A stretch of 64,000 bases of DNA from Panax quinquefolius (Eukaryota > Streptophyta > Magnoliopsida > Apiales > Araliaceae). Numbering within the stretch: the first letter of the stretch is position 1; the number at the start of each line of letters is the position of its first letter. Of this stretch, positions 34,040 through 44,680 are shown piece after piece. The position numbers were made by a program, and so were the translations under genes. The stretch lies in the NCBI GenBank assembly GCA_020205615.1, contig CM035160.1, positions 119,634,556 through 119,698,555 of the forward strand, written 5' to 3'. The notes beneath the pieces were generated by a model. That model made no database searches and was not told the DNA's origin. It worked only from the letters and a program-made list of their open reading frames with translations.

Positions 34040-34539
34040 GATCTAATTACTAATGACTAACGACTGTTTTAACTTTCAGGTTATTAGCTTAGAATGGGGA
34101 AATTTCAAATCTCAGCAATCACAGCAAAAAGACACAGGGCATTTGGTGACCTATTTTCTTATAAATACCAAGTGCATTTGGTGACCTATTTGCTTCATTT
34201 TCCTGACTTGCTATTATTTTTAAATATGTGCAGGAAGACTGCTTCTACGACCTGCCTTGCAATACTGGGTATCAAATTTTTGTGCTACGTTTACGGAAGA
34301 CAAGGGACGAAATTATGAAGTGTACTCTCTCTATATATGTAGATATATACTTTGATTGAAGAATTGTGGTAGCTTTACATGGTTAATTGTAAAGATAATG
34401 AATGATTATGTAGTGGATGATTTTATTAAGTTAATAATATTTTAGTTTTTGTATTTTAGCCATTATTTGCTTTGGAGACATTGAGCCAGCCAGGTACACA
34501 AAAAGAACGTCAAATTTTGATTTGGCAACAATATAATTC

Positions 34540-35310
34540 GTTACTAAAGCATTGGACAAGTTTTAATATAGCAACAATTTTGTATACATTTAGAAACAAT
34601 TTTTCGTTGCTAATGGCATTAAAAATATAATATTTGGCAACGAAAAATTAACCTAACAACAACGGAGAAGATATTGTTGCTAATAATAACATAAAAGGTA
34701 ACATTTTTTATCGTTGCAAATCATATCAACTTTCGTTGCACATATAAAGAAACGGCAACATATAATTTCGTTGCTAATCGATGACTTTCGTTGCTATTGA
34801 AAAATAACCAGCAACAAATATTTTCGTTGCGGATTCAGCATAATGTCGTTGCCAAATAATATAATCAGCAACGAAAATCGTTGCTAAAAAGTTTACATTC
34901 CGCAACGAAAGCAAGCTTAGGCAACAATTTTCATAATTTACTGCAACGAAAAATATCGTTGCAAAATGGTGTCAATTGCAACGAAAATGTATGGTCGTTG
35001 CAAAAAAAAGGAGTCCATTTCGTTGCCAATTAGCAGGCTTTTGTAACAAAATGGGGTTTTTAGCAACAAAATTTTAATTAATCTGCAACAATACATTTTG
35101 TTGCTAAAGGATCGATGTCTCTGTACGAAAGCCAAATTTCGTTGCAAAATGTATTACTTTTAGCAACGAAAAAAAAAAGCGTCGTTCTGAACAATTAGCA
35201 ACGCTCATTCTTGCAACAAAAAGACGCTTGACAACAGAAAGTCGTTGCTTTAAACCTTTTACAACAAAATTTGACACCTTTAGCAACGAAAATTGGTTGT
35301 TCTTGAAGTC
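34540..35310. repeat. CACTA2 right subterminal repeats
   Basis: This holds about thirty words of the type GCAACGAAA or TTTCGTTGC in alternating orientation, many within 20-40 bp of each other, up to the terminal repeat at 35310-35326. It matches the left subterminal zone in motif but is longer and denser. Confidence 0.88.
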
Positions 35311-35326
35311 CCATTTTTTTGTAGTG

Positions 35327-37068
35327 TATATGACGGCGAATTCCGCCATTTATAGGCCCTTTTTAGCGACAGTTTAATTAAGAAATTAATTATTAATTTC
35401 CAAAAATGATTTATTTTAATAAATAAATAGAAATAAATGGTTTTAATTATTAAAATACTAAATAAATTCCAAAAATTATTTTAAAGTCCTAAAATAGTTT
35501 TTAATTATTTAGAGTATATTTCATAAATATTTAATATTTTGGAATATAAATGGTATTTAATTTATTTAATTACAATATTAAATAAATTATTTTAAAATGA
35601 TTTTAATACATGAAAAATCATGAAAAATAATATTATGATATAAGAAAATATTTAAAAATATTTTCAAAGACTTTTAATATTTTGTGATGAATTTCACTAA
35701 TTAATTAATATTAATGATAATTAGTTTATTTAATAAATATATTAAATAAATTAAGGAAAAATAAATTAATGATTTAAAAAGCATATAAAAATGATTTAAG
35801 TGATATAAAAATATTTTAAGTTATAACCTATAACTTTTGATATTTTGTCATGAAAATATTAATATTTTAATATTAATAGTAATTCTTGGATAATGAATTT
35901 AATTCGGTTTAAAAATCATATAAAGGTGATTTTAAAGTATTAAAAATACTTTGTGATATTATAAATATATTATAATATTATGATATGTATTTCATTAATA
36001 TTTGATAATAAATAAATATTAATGATAAAAGAATTATGTGGTATTTAATTCATCTAAATACGATATTAATGATTGAAAAATTACGATAAATAGTAATAAT
36101 TATTTAAAAAGTATTACGAGCTTATGAAAAATATTTCGACTGTTATTAAAAGTATTTAAGATAATTTTTAAGTGTTTAGGCATAGTTTAATTTAACTTAA
36201 ACTCGTTAATTGTCCGACTAGACCGTTGGAATGTTAGAATTGTGTCGGGTTCAACTCATACTGCAATAGTTTGACTTGATACCGAGTCTTATGTGTGTAA
36301 TAGACTGATAGGGTTATGTGTTATGTGTAATGTGTTTAGGTTATTTTATAAATTGTGATGATATTATTCTAACTTAGCAATCAATATTATTTATATATTA
36401 GGTTCAGACAAAGTGTTATAAATTGCGTAGCGATAATCAACGGTTCAGGCAAGTTTGTTTTTACTTAACTCTACTAAGAGTGTTTCATTCGGATAAGCTT
36501 ATGGTTAATCATTGCTGGTTGCCATGAATTGTACTCTGTACATATTGCATGTATAAGTCAGGTATGAAAGGCTGATCACCTTCATTACCAGTTGGTTTTA
36601 GATATATTTGTTCATGTATAATACAAGTTCAGTCATAAATTTGTTCCTGCTAGTTCACAATTATATTGTTGAATTATAGCCAGCTTATTATTCAAACTCT
36701 TTCAATCATGATATATCGTTATATTATTGAATTTAAACTTGCTGGGCAATCCTTATGCTCACCCTTGCTATATCATGATAAAACATTGTAGATTAAGACG
36801 AATGCGTCGGATACAAGGAAAGGTCCAAGGCAGTTCCAGCTTTAGTATACGTGTGCAGTAGATTTGTAATAGAGTTGCATGATAATAATGTTATATGTTA
36901 GAAAAGTTATGAATTATGTATAAGTTAAGGTTACTCGACCTTGGTGAATAGTGTGTAATGTAATGTATAAACAATTTATGTTTATATCTTCCGCAAATAA
37001 TAATAGTTGTATAGAATGATCGAACCAGATCCGTGGTGATTCGGGACCTCGGATTCGGGGCCCTCACA
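35327..37068 (+). repeat. Element A right LTR, final part
   Basis: Starting with the TAT duplication, it runs through an altered hairpin (GACGGCGAATTCCGCC), TTTAGCGACAG, the AT-rich zone and the end CCCTCACA. It aligns along its whole length with 6880-8603. It borders the second TCCCC copy and then Athila integrase. Confidence 0.9.
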
Positions 37069-37357
37069 TCCCCTACAGCTTTTAAATCAAAATTGAGCTT
37101 CCGAATCGCCCAATATGCCTTATGTGCTAGCTCCATAGGAAGATGAAAAGCTTTTCCATACACAAACTGAAAAGGTGACATGCCCAACGAAGTTTTGTAT
37201 GCAGTCCTATAGGCCCATACTACATCATCCAACTTTAACGACCAATCCTTCCTCGTGGAATTCACAACCTTTTCAAGGATTCTTTTTATTTCCCGATTCG
37301 ACACTTCAGCTTGGCCATTCATTTGTGGGTGATAAGCTGTCGCAATGTGATGGTTCA
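37069..37357 (-). pseudogene. Athila integrase, end of catalytic core
   Basis: Minus-strand reading from 37357: [20 protein letters not shown] (with the core glutamate in QAE), [51 protein letters not shown], then NFDLKAVGD. It then breaks into element A and continues at 5593. At its own N-terminal side it is cut by chromovirus C. About 60 residues (the second catalytic Asp region) between here and the fragment ending at 52373 are not in the window, so they were deleted. Confidence 0.9.
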
Positions 37358-37904
37358 TGTGACTCCCCCAAAACAGGTATACATCACCTATTCCGAGTCG
37401 TCAAATACATGGTACAAAATTTAAATAGAACTTAATAATACAATTGTCGTGTACAATACGACAAAACATAAGCTGTGAGTTTGAATACAAATATTGTATA
37501 CTAGAGATTATACAAACTCAAAAGGAGTCCTCATTACAATTATTATCACACTATTTCACAAAATAGTGAGGATTACTAATGCTATCATCTGGTCCGTCAC
37601 TCCGTTCCCCGACTAGTCCCTGCTACGTTCTCATTTCTGAAGAGAACAATAAAAGTAAAAGGGTGAGCTCAACTAGCCCAGTAGGAAATATTATGACTAA
37701 GATAATGCAGAATATATTATCGTTAGCCTTCAACAGTGTTAAACTGATACAATATAACAACCATCAAGTTTAACTGCAGCGGAACAAGCAATCCATTAAA
37801 AGAGTTAAGTAGAGAATACAATCTACTATCTTTTATGATTTAGAAGGTTTTTCATCACTTTTATCATTTGGGACTCAACAATAAATAATCCACATCATCG
37901 AATC

Positions 37905-38155
37905 ACCCCTGCACTACGACCAAGGATATTCTTTAGTATCACGACCATAATTATCCATGCACTACGGGCCAAGAATATTTGTGTATTCAATAATGGCCAT
38001 AATCATGCCAACAACTGTCCATCAATGCACTACGGGCCAATTAGAACTTTTACCGCATCATTTGTAACATTACTATTCATGATTACACGAATAATCCTCA
38101 GTCATAATCATACCAAGTCCATCTATGCACTATAGGCCATATATGACTTTCAACA
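37905..38155 (-). repeat. Degenerate repeats with GCACTACGGGCCAA in C LTR
   Basis: Four spaced copies of a word like ATGCACTACGGGCCAA lie near 37908, 37955, 38025 and 38122, each followed by A/T-rich sequence. The spacing is 45-100 bp. Confidence 0.7.
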
Positions 38156-38451
38156 AAATATAAACATGAGGATGATGACAATGATATAAGAATTCAATAA
38201 AACAAGTTCAAGAATTATTTTATCTAGGAACTAATAACGTCCAAATTGTCAACATGATACTGCTTTGTAGAGTAAAATTCAAGAATGCTCAGAAGAATAT
38301 TTCCATGAAAAGATACTGGATGAAGCACAAATATCAAGGATATTCCACTAATTTCATGGAGTATAGAAGTTAAAACTTTAACCAACTGAGTATAATAAGG
38401 AATGGAATAACAAAAGAAATCACCAGGCATGCGATAGACCACACAGGCAGG

Positions 38452-38840
38452 TTATTCCAAAAGAATAATAAATAACAGAATCATGTCCCACAGAAAACGC
38501 ATGCATGTGATATTCCAACGAGAATAATAAAGATTTTAATCGGTCCCATGAAAAAACACATGCATGTGAGGATATTCCAATGAATAATAAAAGACGGAAT
38601 CAGTCCAAAGTAAAAAGCATAGATGTGATATTCCAATGTAATAATAAAGACGGAATCGGTCCTATGTAGAGAACGTCTGAATAGGATATTCCAATGTAAT
38701 AATAAAGATGTAACCAGTCCCATGTAGAACGTGCAGATGGGATGTTCCAATGTAATGATGAAGAATGGAACAATGTAAGAATTTCACCAAGTATAGGGTA
38801 GCTCACAGCGATACTGAGTTATTCCAATAGAATAATAAAG
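38452..38840 (-). repeat. About 60-bp tandem repeat, six to seven copies, in C LTR
   Basis: Each unit contains GATATTCCAATG(T)AATAATAAAG, then a GGAATCGGTCCCATGTAGA-like part. The last copies drift in sequence. Overlapping minus-strand frames here only reflect the repeat. Such arrays in LTRs often act as enhancer-like modules (inference). Confidence 0.8.
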
Positions 38841-39122
38841 AATGAAATAACAGAAGTTCTCTTCATAGATAAGAAAGAAATAATACTCCCTACCTTTAGA
38901 AAAACTGGATACTGAAATAGTGAGGTAGCAGAATTCTCTTCTTCTTTCTATAATTTCTCTCTATAATAATCGCTCTAAAGCTTTTGCGAATTGGTGAGAA
39001 ATGAAGGAAGAATGAGCTTCTATTTATAGAAAAATATAGTTTCGATAATTGCACATTTTGGGGTTCGAAAATTATAGTATAATACCTCCAACTTTTCTTT
39101 CATTTTTAATTTAGTCCTGCAA

Positions 39123-39320
39123 GTATTATCAATCTTGCACCAACTCCCCTAATAGTAAATAATGTGAATCAATAGTTCAATCATGTGAATCAATAGTATA
39201 ATCATGTGAAAAATACGAATTACAGTATAGTACCTCCATCTATACCTCCATTTTTAACTTAGTCATGGAAGTATTATCAATCTTGCACCAACTCCCCTAA
39301 TAGTAAATAATGTGATTCAA
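39123..39320 (-). repeat. 55-bp direct repeat in C LTR
   Basis: AGTATTATCAATCTTGCACC followed by AACTCCCCTAATAGTAAATA is present at 39123-39177 and again at 39265-39318 with few changes. The copies are 142 bp apart. Confidence 0.85.
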
Positions 39321-40337
39321 TAGTACACATATGTGAACAAATAGTTATATAAGCATATGAATTAGTAGCAATTAATTGCTCATTTATCCGATAAATTACT
39401 CGATTTATCGATATAACCCCTAGACATCAATTATCATCGGAATAAATGTCGATTTTCACTAACACAAACAATTCCAACATAACAAAACTATTTTTATCAA
39501 AAATATAAATTTTGAAATTTTGAAGTTTGACTTTTCCCAAAAAAGTCAACTATTAACTTTTTGACCAAATAGTGAATCCCGTAAAATTTTGTGTTTATAG
39601 ACTATTTTTACTAATTTCGTTGTTCCGGACTCAAATATCACGTCTGCGTCTCCAAATTCAACTCCGAACAACATTCATCATTAATATTATAACTCACAAT
39701 ATTTATCAACCAAGTTGTTCCTAGGAAAGAGGGGGCTTTCCAATAAGGATTTCTCCCATCATGCCAATTAGGTGACCAAACCTCTCCTCGATGTAACTTC
39801 TAGACATTGTAAATATTGCGCTTTATAATATGAATAACTTTGTCGCCTCAAGTATTGATTTAATAAAAACATTTTATGCGGATGATAATGACCATAATTG
39901 AATCCATAATATGATAGATATGATGCAAGAATTATCAGAGCAATAATTGAGTATAACCGAGTGAGTTCTCACATAAGCATCAATAATCAATACCGCGTGC
40001 TACTATGCAACCACGCCAGACATCGCATTTTTTTAACACCGGTGTTTCAACAGCTAATCTAGTAAAACTTCTGCCGTTATTTTCATAAAGTATTTTTGTC
40101 GCTTTCAATCTGACAATAATTTCGTTGTGGGGTCCACCAATAATTGTGCTGGTTATACGAATATTCCTGTTAAAACGAATATTCCCAGGCCAATCGAATA
40201 TTATATAACAACTTGCATGATTTTGCAAAATTTTAAAATATTACCCACAACTATAACATTATATCAAATCCATACCATAATATTCAAAAATATATTTCGA
40301 GAAAATTTAATCTTTATTCAAAAGTTGGGGTCTTGCA

Positions 40338-40347
40338 ACCTCCCTTC
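40338..40347 (-). promoter_or_regulatory. Polypurine tract of chromovirus C
   Basis: On the minus strand AAGGGAGGT directly precedes the 3' LTR start TGCAAGACCCC, the normal layout for plus-strand priming. Confidence 0.75.
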
Positions 40348-40429
40348 TTATGAAATTTTGTCCTCCAAATTAGGGTGCGTGCACGGTATATCAAGAGGTG
40401 AGGATACTTTGATTTCATTTCGATTCTAA

Positions 40430-41939
40430 CTCCTGTGTCATTTCCTCAACATCGTGGTTTCTCCACAAAACTTTGACTTGAGGTATAACCTTGGAGCGTA
40501 GAATATGTTCCTTCTTATCCAAGATTTTAACAGAACCTCTTCATACGTTAAATCTTCCTCTATTTCGTCCGGCTTCTAACTCAATAATGTGGTTCGGTCT
40601 TTCACATATTTACGTAATATGGATATGTGAAAAATGTTATGAACACGAGAGACATACTTAGCGGTAACACAAGTCTATAGGCCACAGTTCCTACTCGATC
40701 GAGGATTAAAAATGGGCCAATGAATCGAGGATTGAGCTTTCCTCTCTTTCCAAATCTTGTAACTCCTTTCCATGGAGCAACACGTAACAACACATGATCT
40801 CCAATATCGAATTCTACGTCCTTTCGATGAAGATCAGCATAACTCTTTTGTCGATCTTGTGAGGTTTTTATACGTTGTCGGATCATTTGAATCTTTTCCA
40901 TAGTCATACGTACCAACTCTGGTCCCAACAACGTTGCTTCACCCACCTCATCCCAGCATACTGGAGAACGACACTTTCTTCCATACAACGCCTCGAATGG
41001 AGCCATGCCAATACTTGGTTGATAACTGTTGTTGTAGGAAAACTCCACCAATGGTAAGAACTTGTCCCAACTTCCCTTGAAGTCAAGGACACAGAGTCTT
41101 AATAGATCTTCAAGAGTTTGAATCGTCCTCTCCGACTGCCCGTTCGTCTGAGGATGATATGCCAAGCTAAATCGTAAATCCGTGCCCATAGCTTTTTGCA
41201 AACTAACCCAAAATCTTGAAGTGAATCTTGGGTCTCGATCAGAAACTATGGATACTGGCATACCATGCAATCTTACAACCTCGTTTATGTACATACGAGA
41301 AAGACGTTCAAGTGTATAAGTTTCTCGTATCGATAAGAAATGAGCAGACTTGGTCAATCTATCAACAATGACCCAAATCGCATCTATGCCTTCAGAAAAT
41401 TTGGGAAGACCGGTAACGAAATCCATGGTAATGTGCTCCCACTTCCATTCTGGAATTTCAAGTGGTTGCAATGGACCTTTTGGTACTTGATGCTCCGCTT
41501 TAACTCGTTGACAAATTAGACACCTTGAGATAAATAGCGCTATCTCTCTCTTCATATTGCTCCACCAAAATGTATAATGAAGATCACGATACATTTTGGT
41601 ACTCCCAGGATGGATTGCAAACGGTGTGTTGTGCGCCTCCATCATGATTTTATACTTTAAATCAGGGTCATTAGGAACACAAAGTTTGGAGTTGACTTGA
41701 AGTATTCCTTCTTCATCGATTCTTGCTTCCGGTATAACACTTTCTTGCACTTTCTTCCTCATACGCATCAGCTCCGGATCTGTAACTTGAGCAACTTTAA
41801 CTTTATCAATTAAAGTTGGTTCTACTCGTATATTTGCCATTATCACATAGGTCCCTGGAGTCTTTAACTCTATCTCCATCCTTTGCAAGTCACACAAAAT
41901 GGGCTTTTGTGTTGTGAATATTGCACTTTTCATTCGCAT
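40430..41939 (-). pseudogene. Chromovirus C integrase with chromodomain-like tail
   Basis: Minus strand from 41939. A zinc-binding HHCC module (HPGSTKMYRDLHYTFWW through CLICQRVK) comes first. The catalytic core follows, with all three acidic residues visible: MDFVTGLP, VSDRDPRFTS and SERTIQTLED. The C-terminal GPF-type domain follows (GDHVLLRVAPWKG, GKLNPRFIGPF). After a frameshift near 40640, the tail at 40430-40600 reads ILDKKEHILRSKVIPQVKVL and WRNHDVEEMTQE, the degenerate chromodomain of Tekay/Del chromoviruses. The core is well kept, so the element is not very old. Loss of the 5' half prevents expression from its own LTR. Confidence 0.9.
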
Positions 41940-42635
41940 ATGATCTTCTACTCAATGCGCCACCTACCACGTTCGCTTTTCCAGGATGGTATTGGATGGT
42001 ATGATCATAATCTTTCAATGCCTGCCAACGTCGTTGTCGCATGTTGAGTTCCTTTTGAGTGAAGAAATATTTGAGGCTTTTATGATCCGTAAAGATCTCC
42101 ACTTTCTCTCCATACAAGTAATGCCTCCAAATTTTAAGTGCGAAGACAACTGTTGCCATCTCTAGATCATGAGTAGGATAATTCCTCTCATATTCTTTGA
42201 GTTGTCTTGAGCCATAGGCTATGACTTTCCCATATTTCATGAGAACACATCCGAACCCTTTGCTCGAAGCATCACTATAGATGACAAATCCCTCCGAACC
42301 AGATGGTATTGTCAGAACAGGTGCTAAAATGAGTCTCCTTTTGAGTTCTTGAAAACTCTTCTCACATTCCTTGCTCCAACCGAACTTTGTATTTTTCCGA
42401 GTCAGCTGAGTTAATGGAGTAGCGATTCGAGAAAATCCTTCCACGAATCTCCGATAATAACCAAATTTAAATCGAGAAAGCTACGATTTGGCCATCGATT
42501 TGGGTTGCTCCCGACTTTGAATAGCTTCAATCTTTGTCGGGTCAACGGATATTCCATGACTTGATACTACGTGCCCAAGGAATGCTACTTCCTCAAGCCA
42601 GAACTCGCATTTCTTTAACTTGGCATAAAGCTTAT
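41940..42635 (-). pseudogene. Chromovirus C RNase H and end of RT
   Basis: Minus strand from 42635: the end of RT ([22 protein letters not shown]), a frameshift near 42460, then the connection and RNase H domain. These read [14 protein letters not shown], then [14 protein letters not shown] (first Asp), DLEM (Glu) and [11 protein letters not shown] (second Asp). The last block reads VVGGALSR where the family has VADALSR, so the final conserved Asp is Gly. RNase H is therefore probably inactive. At 42636 CACTA3 interrupts RT, whose N-terminal half resumes at 48341. Confidence 0.88.
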
Positions 42636-43399
42636 CACTACAACAAAAAGGCTTATCAATGATCAAGACATCTCATGATCGTGATGCGGTCGCAGATATT
42701 ATCTCATGACCAGATATGCGTCATTGATACGAAGTCGCGAGATAATCTGGTCATTGAAGGACATCAACACCACCAATAGCGAATCAAATTATTAGCGATC
42801 GCAATTAGCGGCCGATACCGCCGCTATTATGACTTTATTTCGAGTCATTTGTCTTGCTTGACGTGTCACACGGTCGTCAATCGAATCGATAATAGCGACC
42901 GCAATGGCCGCTAGATTCAAGCTGATCACGATAGATTTTAGCGACCGCACGCGGTCACGATCCTTTTTTTTTTTTAAAATTTTTTGCCTATTTTATCGAT
43001 TTCCCAAAAACCTAACCTCGCTTTGTACTTTCTTTCAATCCCAACACGCTTATATATATATATATATATAAAGCATCCATATTAACATCCATCCAATACA
43101 ATACAAAACATTCAAATATCCATGAATAAACATTCATCCAATACAATACAAAAACATTCCTCCAACACAATATAATCGATATCGTAAAAACATCCATATA
43201 AACTAATACAATTGTCCAAAGAATGAATCTAAAAGAGTACAAGGCTTTAAAATTCTAAAAAAATAAGTCTAGCGCTTTCATGGATCATCCAAATTAGGAT
43301 CCTGTAATTATCAAAGTAATAAAACATATATGTTACATATAAGTAAGACATCGACTCGTAGACTATAAATATATAAGACAATGTAGCTAAACAATAAAC

Positions 43400-44213
43400 G
43401 ATATATATATACCGCCTCTCCATTGTTGTGTTGTTGCTTCCTCTGCTGCCACGCCGCCATCGCCTCCGCCAACTCATCAGACTCAGAGACCGCAGATGCC
43501 CGCCAAGATATCTAAGAAGATCACGATCCTGACAGATCGCTCTCACACAACATGGCGCAGGAGTATGATAGGTCGGAATACCGATGACTGTGACTGGTGG
43601 CGAGCCGCTGCTGCCATCGATGGTCGGCGCCGTCTTTGTCCTCGGCCTTTGACATAATTTTTTTTTTCACGATGGACGCCTCTCCCATAATTCTTGATCA
43701 ATCGACGGACGGGGTGCCTTCAGATAGCGCTGCTCATTAAGCCCTTATAAGTGTCCTCCGCCGTAAGATGAACAATTAAATAGTTAAAATAAATAAAAAA
43801 ATACTAAAGAAGGTCGTTATAATTTATAAACAACATATTAGGATAAAGTGAACTTATTACCGCTTATCCGAATGACCTTCGTAGACCATCGCGAGTGGCT
43901 ACATACACATCCAACCAATTGATAGGTCAACCTTGAGATCGAGACTCCTATAGTTCATTTCCTCATATTATTATGTAAACATATGATATTTTAGCTACAA
44001 AAGATGATCAGTAAACATAACATACGCATTCTCGGCAAAGAATGTGTTGCGTAATGTGATATACCGCCGCCTCGACACGCGTGCCTTTTTGCCTTCTCGC
44101 CGTCTCGATACACTGAGGATCTGCTCGAGGCGGCGATCTTCACGCCTCTTGACCCAAATTCTCTCGCCTTTCCATCGGTCACACATCTGCACCCATATGG
44201 GCATATGCACCAC
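43400..44213 (-). pseudogene. Decayed coding region in CACTA3, possibly transposase-related
   Basis: The stretch at 44213-43995 reads MVHMPIWVQMCDRWKGER and then a charged RREDRRLEQI region. The stretch at 43920-43860 has WLDVYVATRDGLRRSFG and ends near a donor-like GGTAATAAG. The stretch at 43740-43670 gives LNEQRYLKAPRPSIDQ. The stretch at 43510-43430 gives ESDELAEAMAAWQQRKQQ. Stops and frameshifts separate them. GC content is higher than the flanks, as in coding DNA. Charged blocks, the W-x-x-x-YVATR motif and the Q-rich end resemble the plant Ptta/En/Spm type CACTA protein, but this is a guess from layout. A captured host gene is the alternative. Confidence 0.35.
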
Positions 44214-44634
44214 TGTGGGCTATGCTTTCATACGATATACCGCTTCACCCCGCCCCGGATGGTCAATCTCAAAGATTGCGCGGGGCTTTTTGTCGTTCCT
44301 TGTTCAAATTATCTTTAGTTCAGATGCACAGCACTTCGCGCGAATAGTGTCTCGAATAACTGATGCTTGTGCGTCATCCCCATCTATATCGCTTACGCAA
44401 ATAAATAACAATAATAATATTACTAAGCAATATTATTTGATTAACTATGTATTATCTATCGAGTGATAAAAAATATACGAAATTCAAATTTCAAATCAGA
44501 TCCTTATGGGCGAGAGGTGTGCTTTTTACGTAATCACCGGCGTGAAGGCTGCTTCAGAAGCATAATTGTGAAATGCACTTCACAATTTTACTATCTTGAA
44601 AATCACTACAATATACAATAATTTATATTAAAAC

Positions 44635-44680
<46 letters not shown>

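Larger units (their letters stand above)
24332..35326. mobile_element. CACTA2: 11-kb CACTA transposon, TSD TAT
   Basis: The perfect terminal inverted repeat is CACTACAAAAAAATGGG (17 bp) at both ends. The target duplication TAT covers 24329-24331 and 35327-35329. Subterminal zones are packed with GCAACGA/TCGTTGC words. The element split element A's right LTR and rejoins it exactly. The interior is mostly AT-rich with simple repeats, an inverted-repeat insert and three exons of RPT3. I see no TNP2-type transposase or other transposase domain, so it is probably non-autonomous despite its size. Confidence 0.92.
5594..37068 (+). mobile_element. Element A: large non-coding LTR retroelement with nested inserts
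   Basis: The element starts TGTGACAACCCG and ends CCCTCACA. The 5-bp target duplication TCCCC is perfect on both sides (5589-5593 and 37069-37073), inside Athila integrase. It holds a left LTR (5594-8603), a primer site, an internal region without ORFs (8604-10377), a purine tract, and a right LTR from 10378 to 37068. The right LTR is split by element E and CACTA2. By hand count the last 145 bp of the left and right LTRs differ at about five positions, so the insertion is fairly young. It encodes no gag or pol, which fits a LARD-type parasite of another retrotransposon (inference). Confidence 0.85.
37358..40337 (-). repeat. Chromovirus C 3' LTR
   Basis: Read on the minus strand it starts TGCAAGACCCCAACTTTTG at 40337, after the purine tract, and ends GGGGGAGTCACA at 37358. 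It is about 2.98 kb, with no ORF of note. It carries three different internal repeats, listed separately. The same family is present, truncated, at 1859-2352. Confidence 0.85.

Noticed and set aside
38481..38806. Overlapping 70-90 codon frames in the C LTR
   Set aside because: They read through a 60-bp tandem repeat in an LTR and show no domain.
40127..40429. A 100-codon plus-strand frame
   Set aside because: It lies across the purine tract and the start of the C LTR on the opposite strand from pol, with no protein similarity.
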